This document shows, piece after piece, positions 45,027 to 57,171 of a DNA stretch of 64,000 bases. The stretch comes from Flavobacteriaceae bacterium. GTDB lineage: Bacteria; Bacteroidota; Bacteroidia; Flavobacteriales; Flavobacteriaceae. The position numbers and the translations under genes were made by a program. The stretch covers positions 62,001 to 126,000 of the forward strand of contig CANGIF010000001.1 of assembly GCA_947453885.1 (NCBI GenBank), read 5' to 3'. The notes below the pieces were generated by a model. That model saw only the letters and a program-made list of their open reading frames with translations, was not told the DNA's origin and did not search any database. The stretch's first letter is position 1; each line of letters begins with the position of its first letter.

Positions 45027-46397
45027 TTATTTCCATTTAAAATTTTTTTCAATAGCTTTAATCATTTCTCCTGCTATATCTTTATTCGTAGCACCTTCAA
45101 TTCCCTCTAAACCAGGCGATGAATTTACTTCTAATAATAAAGGACCTTTAGATGATCGAATAATATCAACTCCTGCAACTTTTAAATCCATTGCTTTTGC
45201 TGCTTTTATGGCAATTCTTCTCTCTTCTGATGTAGGCTTTATTATTGACGCAGTTCCTCCTAAATGTATGTTTGCTCTGAACTCACCAGCGACAGCTTCT
45301 CTTTGAATTGTTGCCACTACTTTTCCATCAATAACAAAAAGTCGTAGGTCTTTTCCGTTTGCTTCTTTAATAAATTCTTGAACTAAAATATTAGCATTAA
45401 GACTTTTAAAAGCATTAATAACCGATTCAGCTGCTTTTTTAGTTTCTGCTAATACAACTCCTTTTCCTTGAGTTCCTTCAAGTAATTTTACAATTAATGG
45501 AGAACCACCAACCATTTTAATTAAATCGTCTGTATCTAAAGGTGAATTTGCAAAACCAGTTGTTGGAATATCCACACCATTATTTAAAAGCAGTTGTAAG
45601 GAATATAATTTGTCTCGCGACTGTGTTATTGCAGAAGAAGAATTTAAGCAAAATACTTTTAAAGCTTCGAATTGTCTGGTCAATGCACAACCATAAAATG
45701 TAATACTCGGTCTAATTCTTGGAATAATGGCGTCAAAATTATCTAGTATTTTTCCTCCTCGGTAGTGAATTTCTGGTTTTAAAGCATCGAGTTTCATGTA
45801 ACATTCTTTTATACTTAAAAAGTGCATTTCATGTCCTCTCATTTCTCCAGCCTCCATAATTCGCTTGTTGCTATATAGTTCAGGATTACTAGCTAATAGG
45901 CCTATTCTTAAACCCGATTTACTTGTACTAGAAGTTAAATATAAATTTTTTAAATTTTCCGTTGAATTTTGACCTAATAAATATTGTTGTTCAGGATCAA
46001 CTAGGATTCTTCCACTCATTGCTTCTCTTCCAAGTAGCATTCTGAATCCCATGGAATCTCTATTAGTTAAAGTCATTTCAATTGCCCAAGACTCTGTTCC
46101 AATTGTAATGTTAGTTTGAATTACAAACCTTTGTTCCCTAAAGCCACTTGAACTTTTTACAATTCGTTTATCAATTAATATTGCCTCGCAATGGATAACT
46201 GTTTTTAAATCATTTTGAATTGGATTAATATCAAACTTCACCCAATTAATACCTTCTTTAATAAATGGGGCAATATTTATTGCATGTAAGGCTGAAGTCT
46301 TAGCTCCAGAGTCAACCCTTGCTTTAATAGCAGGAATACCAAGATTTGGAAATGAACACCATTCTTCCGAGCCTAAAATGATTTTGTTTTGTGGCAT
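45027..46397 (-). CDS. rimK: RimK-like ATP-grasp ligase fused to a retropepsin-like (RimB-type) domain
   Basis: A 456-residue fusion starting at ATG 46397; a frame extending to 46430 would add 11 unlikely residues. The N-terminal 150 residues form an ATP-dependent zinc protease/RimB-like aspartyl domain ([25 protein letters not shown]). The rest is an ATP-grasp RimK domain with [22 protein letters not shown] and [12 protein letters not shown]. RimK adds Glu residues to ribosomal protein S6; the N-terminal domain may process such tails, as proposed for RimB. It lies 62 bp downstream of clpC on the same strand. Confidence 0.87.
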   Translation of the reverse strand: MPQNKIILGSEEWCSFPNLGIPAIKARVDSGAKTSALHAINIAPFIKEGINWVKFDINPIQNDLKTVIHCEAILIDKRIVKSSSGFREQRFVIQTNITIGTESWAIEMTLTNRDSMGFRMLLGREAMSGRILVDPEQQYLLGQNSTENLKNLYLTSSTSKSGLRIGLLASNPELYSNKRIMEAGEMRGHEMHFLSIKECYMKLDALKPEIHYRGGKILDNFDAIIPRIRPSITFYGCALTRQFEALKVFCLNSSSAITQSRDKLYSLQLLLNNGVDIPTTGFANSPLDTDDLIKMVGGSPLIVKLLEGTQGKGVVLAETKKAAESVINAFKSLNANILVQEFIKEANGKDLRLFVIDGKVVATIQREAVAGEFRANIHLGGTASIIKPTSEERRIAIKAAKAMDLKVAGVDIIRSSKGPLLLEVNSSPGLEGIEGATNKDIAGEMIKAIEKNFKWK

Positions 46398-46459
46398 TTT
46401 TAATAAAAAAACAATGGAATTAAAAAGCAAATTCTAATTCCATTGATATATAATTTAGT

Positions 46460-49003
46460 TTAATTTGTTGGTTCTTCTGTTTTTTGAATTTTCACGTTCA
46501 GTTCAGTAGCTCCATCTTCAATATCCATAAATATTTCATCTCCTGAAGCTATTTTAGAAGTAATTATTTCTTCTGCAAGTGCGTCTTCAACGTATTTTTG
46601 TATGGCTCTTTTTAATGGTCTTGCACCAAATTGTTTGTCAAATCCTTTTTCAGCTATATATGATTTTGCTTTTTCAGAAAGTGTAAGTTGGTATCCTAAA
46701 TCTTTAATTCTGCTATATAATTTTTTTAATTCAATTTCGATAATTAAATCAATGTCGTGTTTCTCTAAAGCATTAAAAACTATTACGTCATCAATTCTAT
46801 TTAAAAATTCAGGAGCAAATGTTTTCTTTAATGCATTTTCAATTACACTTTTTGAATTGTCATCTGCTTGTGCCACTTTTGCAGCTGTTCCAAAACCTAC
46901 ACCTTGTCCAAAATCTTTTAACTGACGTGCTCCGACATTGGAAGTCATTATTATAATGGTATTCTTAAAATCAATTTTACGACCTAAACTGTCAGTTAAA
47001 CAACCATCATCTAAAACTTGTAGTAACATATTAAAAACATCAGGATGTGCTTTTTCAATTTCATCAAGAAGTACTACACAATATGGTTTTCTTCTAACTT
47101 TTTCAGTTAATTGACCACCTTCTTCATAACCAACATATCCAGGAGGAGCTCCTACTAATCGTGAAATCGAAAATTTTTCCATGTATTCGCTCATGTCAAT
47201 TCTAACCAATGCATCTTCAGAATCAAAAAGTTCTTTTGCTAGTACTTTTGCTAGTTGTGTTTTTCCAACACCTGTTTGTCCTAAAAAGATAAACGAACCA
47301 ATTGGTTTGTTTGGGTCTTTCAAACCAGCTCTGTTTCTTTGAATTGATCGTGCAATTTTTAATACTGCTTCGTTTTGACCAATTACTTTTCCTTGAATCA
47401 ATTCTGGTAATTTAGCTAATTTATTGCTCTCAGTTTGAGCTATTCTATTAACTGGAATTCCTGTCATCATAGAAACAACATCTGCTACATTGTCTTCATT
47501 TACAACAATTCTGTTATTTTTCGCATCTTCTTCCCATTGTTCTTGTGCAATGGCTAGATCTTTTTCTATTCGTTTTTCGTCGTCTCTTAATTTTGCCGCC
47601 TCCTCATATTTCTGCCTTTTGACAACAGTAGTTTTCAATTCTTTAACCTCTTCTAATTGTCGTTCAAGGTCTAAAATTTGTTTTGGAACATCAATATTAA
47701 TTATATGTACTCTTGATCCAGCTTCGTCTAAAGCATCTATGGCTTTATCAGGCAAAAACCGATCAGACATGTACCTATCGGTTAGCTTTACACAAGCTTC
47801 AATTGCCTCTTTTGAATAGGTAACATTATGATGGTCTTCGTATTTATTTTTAACATTGTTTAAAATTTCAATAGTTTCCTCAACTGTAGTTGGTTCAACC
47901 ACTACTTTTTGGAAACGTCTTTCTAATGCGCCGTCTTTTTCAATATATTGTCTGTATTCATCTAAAGTGGTAGCGCCAATACATTGAATTTCTCCACGAG
48001 CAAGTGCTGGTTTAAACATGTTTGAAGCATCTAACGAACCAGTAGCTCCACCTGCGCCAACTATTGTATGAATTTCATCAATAAACAAAATAATATCATC
48101 GTTTTTTTCTAACTCATTCATTACAGCTTTCATACGCTCTTCAAATTGACCACGGTATTTTGTACCTGCAACCAAACTTGCTAAATCTAACGTAACAACG
48201 CGTTTGTTAAATAAAATTCTTGAAACTTTTTTTTGAATTATTCGTAAAGCTAACCCTTCGGCTATTGCAGATTTACCAACTCCCGGTTCTCCAATAAGTA
48301 ATGGATTGTTTTTCTTTCTACGGCTAAGAATTTGTGACACCCGTTCTATTTCTTTTTCTCTTCCAACAACAGGGTCAAGTTTACCATCTTCTGCCATTTC
48401 AGTTAAATCTCTCCCAAAATTATCTAGTACTGGGGTTTTTGATTTTTTATTTGTTTTGTTGGCAGGGTTATTAAAGCTAGTATCCTTTAAACTGTCATCT
48501 TGTCCAGAGTCTTCATTAAAAGATTGGTTTTTGGGAAATTCTTGTGCAAAATCTTCTTCGTTTGGTGTCATATTAATATATTGTTCTTTGGCTACTTCAT
48601 AATCAATTTTTAGTTTATTGAGTAGTTTGGTTGTAGGATCGTTTTCGTTTCTTAAAATACATAAAAGAAGATGTGCTGTACTAATTCCGGTACTTTGAAA
48701 AACTTTAGCTTCTAAAAAAGTTGTTTTTAAAGCTCGTTCAGCTTGTCGGGTAAGATGTAGGTTTTTTTTATCTAAATTGACGTCTAAATTTGGATTTGGT
48801 GGACTTAAAATTTCAACTTTCCTTCTTAGATGATCTAAATCAACAGATAAATGATTTAAAATAGCAATTGCAGTTCCGTTTCCGTCTCTCAAAATACCCA
48901 ACATTAGGTGCTCAGTTCCAATAAAATCGTGACCTAAACGCAACGCTTCTTCTTTACTAAAGGTTATAACGTCTTTAACTCTTGGCGAAAAATTATCATC
49001 CAT
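46460..49003 (-). CDS. clpC: ClpC-type AAA+ unfoldase of the Clp protease
   Basis: An 847-residue Hsp100 unfoldase feeding ClpP. The N-terminal Clp repeats (FSPRVKDVITFSKEEALRLG, FIGTEHLMLGIL) are followed by D1 with Walker A GEPGVGKSAIAEG and Walker B IILFIDEIHTIVGAG. A short middle domain (about residues 430-500, KTTVVKRQKYEEAAKLRDDE) identifies ClpC rather than ClpB. D2 contains GQTGVGKTQLAK and VVLLDEIEKAHPDVFN. The usual E. coli ClpA differs in the middle domain. It is the first gene of a run ending in rimK, with no adjacent mcsA/mcsB, as is normal outside Firmicutes. Confidence 0.93.
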   Translation of the reverse strand: MDDNFSPRVKDVITFSKEEALRLGHDFIGTEHLMLGILRDGNGTAIAILNHLSVDLDHLRRKVEILSPPNPNLDVNLDKKNLHLTRQAERALKTTFLEAKVFQSTGISTAHLLLCILRNENDPTTKLLNKLKIDYEVAKEQYINMTPNEEDFAQEFPKNQSFNEDSGQDDSLKDTSFNNPANKTNKKSKTPVLDNFGRDLTEMAEDGKLDPVVGREKEIERVSQILSRRKKNNPLLIGEPGVGKSAIAEGLALRIIQKKVSRILFNKRVVTLDLASLVAGTKYRGQFEERMKAVMNELEKNDDIILFIDEIHTIVGAGGATGSLDASNMFKPALARGEIQCIGATTLDEYRQYIEKDGALERRFQKVVVEPTTVEETIEILNNVKNKYEDHHNVTYSKEAIEACVKLTDRYMSDRFLPDKAIDALDEAGSRVHIINIDVPKQILDLERQLEEVKELKTTVVKRQKYEEAAKLRDDEKRIEKDLAIAQEQWEEDAKNNRIVVNEDNVADVVSMMTGIPVNRIAQTESNKLAKLPELIQGKVIGQNEAVLKIARSIQRNRAGLKDPNKPIGSFIFLGQTGVGKTQLAKVLAKELFDSEDALVRIDMSEYMEKFSISRLVGAPPGYVGYEEGGQLTEKVRRKPYCVVLLDEIEKAHPDVFNMLLQVLDDGCLTDSLGRKIDFKNTIIIMTSNVGARQLKDFGQGVGFGTAAKVAQADDNSKSVIENALKKTFAPEFLNRIDDVIVFNALEKHDIDLIIEIELKKLYSRIKDLGYQLTLSEKAKSYIAEKGFDKQFGARPLKRAIQKYVEDALAEEIITSKIASGDEIFMDIEDGATELNVKIQKTEEPTN

Positions 49004-49658
49004 ATTTGTTATTATAAATTGTTGTAAATTTAATGAATTAGTTTAGAATTAACAAAAATCGTTCCCTGAAAAATAAACTGACACTTACTTTTAACTTTAA
49101 AATAATGTTATAAGTACTATTTACATGGAAAAACATTCTTTTTCTCAAACTACTTTAAATAAAAGTTATTGCAGCGAAAAATTAATATATATTCTTTTTG
49201 AAATATTTTCTAAATACATGTTGATTAATCCATAGTGCGAATTGATTTCCTTTAACACTGAGTTTTTTATAGGCTTTTTTATGCCTAAAATACTCTAGCT
49301 TTTCTCCCTCAAACTTTATGTGAATTCGTTTTTTTTGTTTCGCTATATTAGTTTCTCCAAATATATAAATTAATTCCAATACACTAAATTCCTTATTAGA
49401 TTAAAAACAAAAAAATACTCCCAGCTGATTGATATGTAGAAAGAACCGTTTTACCTATTAGGAACAAAAAAGATATAATTCCAAATTGATTTCATGTTTC
49501 GCTATTAACCATTTTTAGATGTAGTTTATTAACTTAAAAGCAATTACAGTTTGTTAATAAATCGTTGAAATAACTTTAATAAAACTTGCTTAAAAAAAAC
49601 TAAAAATCGTATATTGGCACGTTTTGAAACTAATATAATTTATTAAATATATCAACTT
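49004..49658. other. Spacer between clpC and gyrA
   Basis: A 655-bp divergent spacer. One weak minus-strand open frame (49182-49379, starting with TTG) encodes a basic 65-residue peptide (HIKFEGEKLEYFRHKKAYKKL) that I do not recognise; it could be a gene remnant. The right end carries the likely gyrA promoter; nothing else stands out. Confidence 0.3.
49586..49617 (+). promoter_or_regulatory. Predicted promoter of gyrA
   Basis: TTG at 49586-49588 and TATATTGG at 49610-49617 (one mismatch to TAnnTTTG) are 21 nt apart, and the gyrA ATG is 42 bp downstream. Spacing fits a Bacteroidota promoter; the -7 element is imperfect. Confidence 0.4.
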
Positions 49659-52310
49659 ATGTCTGAAGGAGAAAAGTTAATTCCAATTAACATTGAAGAT
49701 GAAATGAAGTCAGCATACATCGACTATTCGATGTCTGTAATTGTATCAAGGGCACTTCCTGATGTTAGAGATGGCTTGAAACCAGTTCACCGAAGAGTAC
49801 TATACGGAATGTATGATTTAGGTGTTTTTTCTAATAAAGCTCATAAAAAATCTGCAAGAATTGTAGGAGAAGTTTTAGGTAAATACCACCCACACGGAGA
49901 TACTTCTGTTTATGACGCCATGGTTCGTATGGCTCAAGAATGGAGCATGCGTTATTTGTTAATTGACGGTCAAGGAAACTTTGGTTCTGTAGATGGTGAT
50001 AGTCCAGCAGCAATGCGATATACGGAAGCAAGAATGCGAAAGATTTCGGAAGAAATTATGGCTGATATTGAAAAAGAAACAGTAGATTTTCAATTGAATT
50101 TTGACGATACATTATACGAACCTAAAGTTATGCCAACTAAGGTTCCAACTCTATTGGTAAATGGCGCAACTGGAATTGCAGTTGGTATGGCTACCAATAT
50201 GGCGCCACATAATTTAACGGAAGTTATTAATGGAACTTTGGCTTTTTTAGATAATAACGACATTGAAATAGATGAGTTAATTAACCATATCAAAGCACCC
50301 GATTTTCCAACAGGTGGAATTATTTACGGCTATGAAGGAGTAAGAGAAGCTTTTAAAACGGGTAGAGGTAGAGTTGTTATTAGAGCAAAAGTGAGTTTTG
50401 AGGAAGTTGACGGTCGAGAATCTATAATTGTGACTGAAATTCCGTATCAAGTAAACAAGGCAGACATGATCAAGAGAACTGCTGACTTGGTAAACGAAAA
50501 GAAAATTGAAGGAATAGCTAATATTCGCGATGAATCGGATAGAAACGGGATGCGAATTGTTTATATTTTAAAAAGAGATGCTACTCCAAATGTTGTTCTA
50601 AATACCTTATATAAGTACACGCAACTTCAATCTTCTTTTAGTGTAAATAACATTGCTCTTGTTAAAGGTCGTCCACAAATGCTAAATCTTAAAGATTTGA
50701 TTTACTATTTTGTGGAACACAGACACGATGTTGTAGTTAGAAGAACACAATTTGACTTACGAAAAGCAGAAGAAAGAGCGCATATTTTAGAAGGACTTAT
50801 AATTGCATCTGATAATATAGATGAAGTGATTGCAATTATAAGAGGTTCAAAAAATACTGAAGAAGCACGCGAAAAATTAATTGAAAGATTCAAATTATCT
50901 GATATTCAGTCAAAAGCAATTGTTGAAATGCGTTTACGCCAATTGACAGGACTTGAACAAGACAAATTGCGAGCTGAATACGAAGAATTAATGAAGTTAA
51001 TTGAGCATTTAAAAGCTTTATTAGCAGATGTAGATTTGAGAACGCAAGTAATTAAAGACGAATTAATAGAAATTAGAGATAAATATGGTGATGCTAGAAG
51101 ATCTATTATTGAATATTCAGGTGGAGATGTAAGTATTGAAGATTTAATTGCAGATGAAAATGTGGTAATTACAATTTCGCATGCAGGTTATATTAAAAGA
51201 ACCAATTTATCAGAATATAAAACTCAAAATAGAGGAGGAGTAGGGCAAAAAAGTGCTGGAACTAGAGATCAAGATTTCTTAGAGCACATGTTTGTAGCTA
51301 CCAATCACCAATACATGATGTTCTTTACTCAAAAAGGAAAATGTTATTGGATGCGCGTTTATGAAATTCCAGAAGGTAGTAAAACAGCAAAAGGAAGAGC
51401 GCTTCAAAATTTGATAAACATTGAAAGTGATGATAAAGTTAAAGCATTTATTTGTACGCAAGATTTAAAAGACCAAGATTATATTAACAGTCATAATTTA
51501 GTAATGGTTACTAAAAAAGGTCAAGTTAAAAAAACATCATTGCAAAAATATTCTAAGCCAAGAGTAAATGGCGTTGCTGCAATTACCATTAAAGAAGGAG
51601 ATGAATTATTAGAAGCAAAATTAACTAACGGAGAAAGTCAAATTATTTTGGCAGTAAAATCTGGAAAATTAGTTCGTTTTGAAGAAACTAAAACACGTCC
51701 TATGGGAAGAACAGCTTCTGGAGTTAGAGGAATTACACTAAAAGATGATTATGATGAAGTTATTGGAATGGTTACTGTTGACAAAGAAGCCATAAACGAT
51801 TCTCAAATTTTAGTAGTTACAGAAAACGGTTATGGTAAACGAACTAAATTAGTGGACGACGATGGTGAAGATGTTTATAGAATTACTAATCGTGGTGGGA
51901 AAGGAGTTAAAACCTTAAATATTACCGAAAAAACAGGTAAATTGATTTCAATAAATGCTGTAACTGACGCAGATGATTTAATGATAATTAACAAATCTGG
52001 ATTAACAATTAGAATGGCTATTGAAGATTTACGTGTAATGGGTCGTGCAACACAAGGAGTTAAACTTATTAATTTAAAAGGCAACGATTCAATTGCTGCT
52101 GTAACTAAAGTTATGAAAGATGATGTAGTTGAAGTTGTTGTGGATGAAGACGGAAACATAATTGAAACGGAAGTTATTGAAAGAGTAAAACCTGTTCTTG
52201 AAATTTTAGAAGACGAAGGTGCTGTTGACGATGATGAGGAAGAAGATGATATTGAATCAGAAGAAGAACTAGAAGATGAAGAAGAAACCGAAGACGATTT
52301 AGAAGAATAA
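49659..52310 (+). CDS. gyrA: DNA gyrase subunit A
   Basis: An 883-residue type II topoisomerase subunit. The catalytic Tyr is Tyr121 in [10 protein letters not shown], after the quinolone-pocket helix [10 protein letters not shown], in which Thr82 occupies the position of E. coli Ser83 and Asp86 that of Asp87. The C-terminal beta-pinwheel contains the GyrA box QNRGGVG. The last 50 residues are nearly all Asp and Glu, an unusually strong acidic tail. GyrA cuts and rejoins DNA; GyrB is not in the window. It is followed by the TPR gene 21 bp later. Confidence 0.96.
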   Translation: MSEGEKLIPINIEDEMKSAYIDYSMSVIVSRALPDVRDGLKPVHRRVLYGMYDLGVFSNKAHKKSARIVGEVLGKYHPHGDTSVYDAMVRMAQEWSMRYLLIDGQGNFGSVDGDSPAAMRYTEARMRKISEEIMADIEKETVDFQLNFDDTLYEPKVMPTKVPTLLVNGATGIAVGMATNMAPHNLTEVINGTLAFLDNNDIEIDELINHIKAPDFPTGGIIYGYEGVREAFKTGRGRVVIRAKVSFEEVDGRESIIVTEIPYQVNKADMIKRTADLVNEKKIEGIANIRDESDRNGMRIVYILKRDATPNVVLNTLYKYTQLQSSFSVNNIALVKGRPQMLNLKDLIYYFVEHRHDVVVRRTQFDLRKAEERAHILEGLIIASDNIDEVIAIIRGSKNTEEAREKLIERFKLSDIQSKAIVEMRLRQLTGLEQDKLRAEYEELMKLIEHLKALLADVDLRTQVIKDELIEIRDKYGDARRSIIEYSGGDVSIEDLIADENVVITISHAGYIKRTNLSEYKTQNRGGVGQKSAGTRDQDFLEHMFVATNHQYMMFFTQKGKCYWMRVYEIPEGSKTAKGRALQNLINIESDDKVKAFICTQDLKDQDYINSHNLVMVTKKGQVKKTSLQKYSKPRVNGVAAITIKEGDELLEAKLTNGESQIILAVKSGKLVRFEETKTRPMGRTASGVRGITLKDDYDEVIGMVTVDKEAINDSQILVVTENGYGKRTKLVDDDGEDVYRITNRGGKGVKTLNITEKTGKLISINAVTDADDLMIINKSGLTIRMAIEDLRVMGRATQGVKLINLKGNDSIAAVTKVMKDDVVEVVVDEDGNIIETEVIERVKPVLEILEDEGAVDDDEEEDDIESEEELEDEEETEDDLEE

Positions 52311-52331
52311 TAAATAGTAAATTAATAAAAA

Positions 52332-53684
52332 ATGAAAAGTAAATATGTATTACTAACGTCAGTACTACTGATTTCAGTTAGCACTTTTGCTCAAAAAGAT
52401 GAGCTTAAAACGCTAAAAAAAATCTATGACAAAGATGAACCATCTGATAAAGATGTGATTGAATTTAAAGCAACTATTTCAAAAGCAGAACCGCTGTTGG
52501 TTAATGCTTCTGAAGCAGACAAAGTTTATTTCAATTTTTACAAAGCTAATGCTCCATTTATGGAAATGCAGGTTGCAATGGCAAAACCTGAAAACAAAAC
52601 CAATAATTTGCTGATAAAAAAATATTTTTCAATTGAAGGTATAAAACAATTTACTTCAGCTTCTAGAAATGTGTTAGATTTTGAAAAAAAATTAGGAAAG
52701 CCAGTTTTCACTAAAGATATTGAAGAAGGAATCTTAGCATTAAAGCCAATGCTTTTAAATATGGCAGTTTCTTTAAATGATTTAGCTGTAACTTCAAATG
52801 ATATTTCTAATTATAAAAATGCTGCCTTAATACTAAAAAGCATTTACGACCTAGATCCAAAAGAGACAGAAAAACTTTATTTTGCTGCAAACTATGCAGT
52901 AAATGCAAAAGATTTCAATCTAGCTTTAGAATATTACCGAGAATTAATTGCAATTAATTACACTGGTGAAGGAACTAACTATTTTGCTATTAATGTTGCC
53001 TCTAAAAAAGAAGAATCGTTTAATTCTGCAAAAGAACGTGAATTGTATATCAAAACAGGTAGTCATGAAAAACCAAGAGATGAAAAAGTAGCTTCTAAAA
53101 GAGGTGAAATCTTTAAAGATATTGCTTTAATTTTAATACAAGAAAGCAAAAATCAAGATGAAGTTAAAAAAGCAATTCAAGATGCAAAGGTTGCAAATCC
53201 AAATGATACTTCTTTTTTAATAGTTGAAGCCGATTACTATTATAAAATTAATGATTTAGTTACTTATAAAAAACTAATTACGGAAGCTTTAGAAAAGAAA
53301 CCTAATGATGTAGATTTGAATTTTAACTTAGGCGTAATTAGCAGAAAAGCAAATCAAAATGCAGAAGCAGAAAAATATTTTAAAAGAGTTATTGGAATAG
53401 ATTCTAAATATGCCAATGCTTATTTAAGTTTAGCGGAATTAAAACTAAGTGGTGACGATAAGTTTATAACTGAAATGAATAAACTTGGAACATCTGAAAA
53501 AGATAACAAACGTTATGCTGTTTTAAAATTGGAAAGAGAAAAAATGTTTAAAGAAACATTACCATATCTTGAAAAAGCATACGAATTAGCACCTTCAAAT
53601 ACTGATGTTTCAGCAACTCTTTTAAGTGTTTATAAAGCTTTGGAAATGATGGATAAAGTAAAAGAATTAAAAGCTAAAATGTAA
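52332..53684 (+). CDS. Tetratricopeptide repeat protein, secreted
   Basis: A 450-residue exported protein. The signal peptide (YVLLTSVLLISVSTFAQ) precedes a helical solenoid with recognisable TPR units such as LNFNLGVISRKANQNAEAEKYFKR and YANAYLSLAELKLSG. It is likely a periplasmic or outer-membrane-associated scaffold; no catalytic motif is evident. It follows gyrA by 21 bp and may share its transcript. A strong terminator lies 56 bp after its stop. Similar TPR genes after gyrA are common in Flavobacteriaceae. Confidence 0.85.
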   Translation: MKSKYVLLTSVLLISVSTFAQKDELKTLKKIYDKDEPSDKDVIEFKATISKAEPLLVNASEADKVYFNFYKANAPFMEMQVAMAKPENKTNNLLIKKYFSIEGIKQFTSASRNVLDFEKKLGKPVFTKDIEEGILALKPMLLNMAVSLNDLAVTSNDISNYKNAALILKSIYDLDPKETEKLYFAANYAVNAKDFNLALEYYRELIAINYTGEGTNYFAINVASKKEESFNSAKERELYIKTGSHEKPRDEKVASKRGEIFKDIALILIQESKNQDEVKKAIQDAKVANPNDTSFLIVEADYYYKINDLVTYKKLITEALEKKPNDVDLNFNLGVISRKANQNAEAEKYFKRVIGIDSKYANAYLSLAELKLSGDDKFITEMNKLGTSEKDNKRYAVLKLEREKMFKETLPYLEKAYELAPSNTDVSATLLSVYKALEMMDKVKELKAKM

Positions 53685-53740
53685 AAAAAGAGGTTGTTCT
53701 ATTTCAAAGTTACTATTTACAAAACAAAAATAATTAACTA

Positions 53741-53776
53741 AACACTTGTAAGGACTTTCTTACAAGTGTTTTTTTT
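53741..53776 (+). terminator. Rho-independent terminator after the TPR gene
   Basis: A perfect 12-bp stem (53741-53752 with 53759-53770), 6-nt loop, then T6. It lies 57 bp after the TPR stop and would end the gyrA-TPR transcript. The following 166 bp before recG hold nothing I recognise. Confidence 0.9.
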
Positions 53777-53942
53777 ATAAAATAAATTGATGCTAAATTA
53801 AAAAATATAATAAAACGAAATGGCACTTAATAGTTGAAATTCTAAAATGTTAAAATAAGAGTTTGTTTTGATGATGATAGCTCATTTTATTTAAAATAAA
53901 TTTAAAAAAAGCTATTTTAGCATTTTAAAGTAAGAATAAAAA

Positions 53943-56048
53943 ATGTCAAATATACTTCAAACTCCTATCGAATTTCTTAAAGGCGTTGGTCCAGCTAGAA
54001 GTTTGTTGTTACAAAAAGAACTTGGAATTTTCAAATATGAAGATTTGCTAAATTTTTACCCCAATCGATACATTGACCGAACGAAGTATTACAAAATAAA
54101 TGAAATTCAAAATAATATTGCTGAAATTCAAATTATCGGAAAGATACTTACCATCAGAACTATTGAAGCCGCTAAAGGTTCTAAAAGATTAGTAGCCACT
54201 TTTGCTGATTCAACAGGGCAAATTGATTTAGTTTGGTTCCAAGGTCTAAAATGGATAAAAGAAAGTCTTCAATTAAATGTTCCAATAGTTGTTTTTGGAA
54301 AATGCAGTTCTTTTTCAGGAATTTACAATATGGCACATCCTGAAATTGAATTGCTCAAGGATCACGAACAAAGTTTACGAACAGCTTTGCAACCTGTGTA
54401 TCCATCTACAGAATTACTTGTAAATAGAGGAGTTACCAACAGAGTAGTAACTAAAATGATGCAACAATTGTTCCTTGAAACAGGACTTTTGTTTACCGAA
54501 ACCCTCCCTGAATATTTAATTACTGAACTTAAACTCCTATCAAAGAGTCACGCATTATTCAATATTCATTTTCCGCAAAGTCAAGAAACATTAATAAAAG
54601 CTACATTTCGTTTAAAATTTGAAGAACTTTTTTATATTCAAATTCAATTAGTTTTAAAAAACTTAATACGAAAACATAAGATAAAGGGCCATCCGTTTAC
54701 AACAGTTGGATCTTATTTCAACCAATTTTATAGTCAATGCTTGCCATTTGAATTGACAAATGCTCAAAAAAAAGTTATTAAAGAAATCAGAAATGATATG
54801 GGCAGCAATGCTCAAATGAACCGATTGCTTCAAGGTGATGTGGGCTCTGGCAAAACAATTGTAGCTTTAATGAGTATGCTAATTGCGTTAGACAATAATT
54901 TTCAAGCATGTCTGATGGCACCAACAGAGATTTTGGCAAATCAACATTTTACTGGTTTAACAGAACTTGCTCAACAACTACCTATTACAATTAAATTACT
55001 TACTGGATCAACTAAAATTGCACAAAGAAGAATTATACATGAAGAACTAGAACAAGGAAAGTTACATATATTAATAGGTACACATGCACTTTTAGAAGAC
55101 AAAGTCAAATTTAAGAACTTAGGACTAGCTGTGATAGACGAACAACATCGTTTTGGGGTTGAACAACGATCGAAACTTTGGCGGAAAAATGAAGTTCCTC
55201 CTCACATTTTAGTAATGACAGCTACACCAATTCCAAGAACTTTAGCCATGAGTTTGTATGGCGATTTGGATATTTCGGTAATTGATGAGTTGCCTCCAGG
55301 AAGAAAACCAATTCAGACCGTGCATAGATTTGATAGTAACAGGTTAAAAGTGTGGCGTTTTATAAAAGATGAAATTGCAAAAGGACGACAAGTTTATATA
55401 GTTTACCCTTTAATTCAAGAATCTGAAAAAATGGATTTTAAAGACTTAATGGATGGATACGAAAGTATTTCAAGAGATTTCCCATTACCTGAATACAGTA
55501 TTTCAATGGTTCATGGTAAGATGAAACCAGCTGATAAAGATTCCGAAATGCAGCGATTTTCTCAAGGAAAAACAAACATTTTGGTAGCCACAACAGTTAT
55601 TGAAGTTGGTGTAAATATTCCAAATGCAAGTGTTATGATAATAGAAAGTGCAGAAAGATTTGGACTATCACAATTGCACCAATTACGTGGAAGAGTAGGT
55701 AGAGGAGCTGAGCAAAGTTATTGCATTTTGATGACATCATTTAAATTATCAAACGATAGTAAAACTCGAATGGAAACGATGGTTAGAACTAACGATGGAT
55801 TTGAAATTGCAGAAGTTGATTTAAAATTAAGAGGGCCAGGTGATTTAATGGGAACCCAACAAAGTGGCGTTCTGAACCTTCAAATAGCAGATATAGTTAG
55901 AGATAAAGACATTTTAATTCTAGCTAGAAATTATGCTTTCAAAATAATAAAAGAAGATTCTAATTTAATAAAAAAAGAAAACCAAATTGTAAGAAAAATA
56001 TATATTGAACTTTCCAAAAAGAAAAATATTTGGAATTATATTAGTTAG
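53943..56048 (+). CDS. recG: ATP-dependent DNA helicase RecG
   Basis: A 701-residue branch-migration helicase that remodels stalled forks and Holliday junctions. The N-terminal wedge/OB domain ([34 protein letters not shown]) is followed by helicase motifs: Walker [13 protein letters not shown], motif [25 protein letters not shown], and the C-terminal [21 protein letters not shown] in motif II is as expected for RecG. It is full length. Its 3' end overlaps the convergent purC by 8 bp. Confidence 0.95.
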   Translation: MSNILQTPIEFLKGVGPARSLLLQKELGIFKYEDLLNFYPNRYIDRTKYYKINEIQNNIAEIQIIGKILTIRTIEAAKGSKRLVATFADSTGQIDLVWFQGLKWIKESLQLNVPIVVFGKCSSFSGIYNMAHPEIELLKDHEQSLRTALQPVYPSTELLVNRGVTNRVVTKMMQQLFLETGLLFTETLPEYLITELKLLSKSHALFNIHFPQSQETLIKATFRLKFEELFYIQIQLVLKNLIRKHKIKGHPFTTVGSYFNQFYSQCLPFELTNAQKKVIKEIRNDMGSNAQMNRLLQGDVGSGKTIVALMSMLIALDNNFQACLMAPTEILANQHFTGLTELAQQLPITIKLLTGSTKIAQRRIIHEELEQGKLHILIGTHALLEDKVKFKNLGLAVIDEQHRFGVEQRSKLWRKNEVPPHILVMTATPIPRTLAMSLYGDLDISVIDELPPGRKPIQTVHRFDSNRLKVWRFIKDEIAKGRQVYIVYPLIQESEKMDFKDLMDGYESISRDFPLPEYSISMVHGKMKPADKDSEMQRFSQGKTNILVATTVIEVGVNIPNASVMIIESAERFGLSQLHQLRGRVGRGAEQSYCILMTSFKLSNDSKTRMETMVRTNDGFEIAEVDLKLRGPGDLMGTQQSGVLNLQIADIVRDKDILILARNYAFKIIKEDSNLIKKENQIVRKIYIELSKKKNIWNYIS

Positions 56049-57003
56049 CTTTATAAAACGTATCTAAAAAAGAAAGTACATTCTTTTCAATTCGTTGTTC
56101 CCAATTTTCATTATTCCCTTTTTCAAATTTTTCACCAACAATGTGTTCGTAAAGCTCAATGTATCTATTTGATACCATTTCGCAATATTCATTAGTCATA
56201 TCTGGAATTTTTTGCCCCACTTTTCCTTGAAATCCATTTTTGATTAACCATTTTCTAACAAATTCTTTAGATAATTGTTTTTGTTCTTCTCCAGAATCTT
56301 GTCTTTCTTTATAGCCTTCCAAATAAAAATAGCGTGACGAGTCAGGAGTATGAATTTCATCAATAAGAACAATTGTTCCATCTTTCATTTTTCCAAATTC
56401 ATATTTAGTATCCACTAAAATAAGACCTTTCGATTTTGCAATATCAGTTCCTCGTTTGAATAATGCTTTTGTATAAGATTCTAAAATTAAATAATCGCTT
56501 TCAGAAACAATCCCTTTGGATAAAATTACTTCTTTAGAAATATCTTCATCGTGCTGACCAAAATCAGCTTTTGTAGTAGGTGTTAAAATGGGTTCCGGAA
56601 AGGGATCATTTTCTTGTAATCCTTCAGGCATAGTTACTCCGCATATTTTTCTTTTTCCACTAGCATATTCCCTTGCTGCATGACCAGAAAGATATCCTCT
56701 AATTACCATTTCTACTTTAAAAGGTTCACATAAATATCCGATAGCAACATTAGGATCAGGAGTTGCTATCAACCAATTTGGAACAATATCGCTAGTTAAA
56801 TCCATGAATTTTGTTGCAATTTGATTTAAAATTTGTCCTTTAAAGGGAATTCCTTTGGGTAAAACAACATCAAATGCAGAAAGTCTATCAGTAGCAATCA
56901 TTATTAAAAGTTCGTCATTGATATTGTAAACTTCACGAACTTTACCTTTGTAAACATTTATTTGATTTGGAAAATTGAATTGAGTAGTTGAAATTGTTTT
57001 CAT
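56041..57003 (-). CDS. purC: SAICAR synthetase (phosphoribosylaminoimidazolesuccinocarboxamide synthase)
   Basis: A 320-residue purine-pathway enzyme starting at ATG 57003, preferred over a 57027 start that would add eight residues. It carries the ATP-binding [39 protein letters not shown] and [28 protein letters not shown], all of which match PurC of the longer type. It joins aspartate to CAIR using ATP. No other pur gene is nearby. It is convergent with recG and divergent from the M28 peptidase gene. Confidence 0.94.
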   Translation of the reverse strand: MKTISTTQFNFPNQINVYKGKVREVYNINDELLIMIATDRLSAFDVVLPKGIPFKGQILNQIATKFMDLTSDIVPNWLIATPDPNVAIGYLCEPFKVEMVIRGYLSGHAAREYASGKRKICGVTMPEGLQENDPFPEPILTPTTKADFGQHDEDISKEVILSKGIVSESDYLILESYTKALFKRGTDIAKSKGLILVDTKYEFGKMKDGTIVLIDEIHTPDSSRYFYLEGYKERQDSGEEQKQLSKEFVRKWLIKNGFQGKVGQKIPDMTNEYCEMVSNRYIELYEHIVGEKFEKGNNENWEQRIEKNVLSFLDTFYKAN

Positions 57004-57171
57004 TTTGATTTTTTGTAGTTGACACAAAAGTAATAGGTTTAAACGCTATCAAAAAATTAATCCAAAAATTTTTTTTATGACTTGTATTTAAACAAGGCAA
57101 TAAATTAAACTTTTTAGTATTTTTACAAAAATAATACAGCTAATTCCACCATAATTTAAATTGAAGAATTA

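Noticed and set aside
49182..49379. Open frame on the minus strand between clpC and gyrA
   Set aside because: It begins with TTG, is short, basic and not recognisable, and no promoter is visible; more likely non-coding or a remnant.
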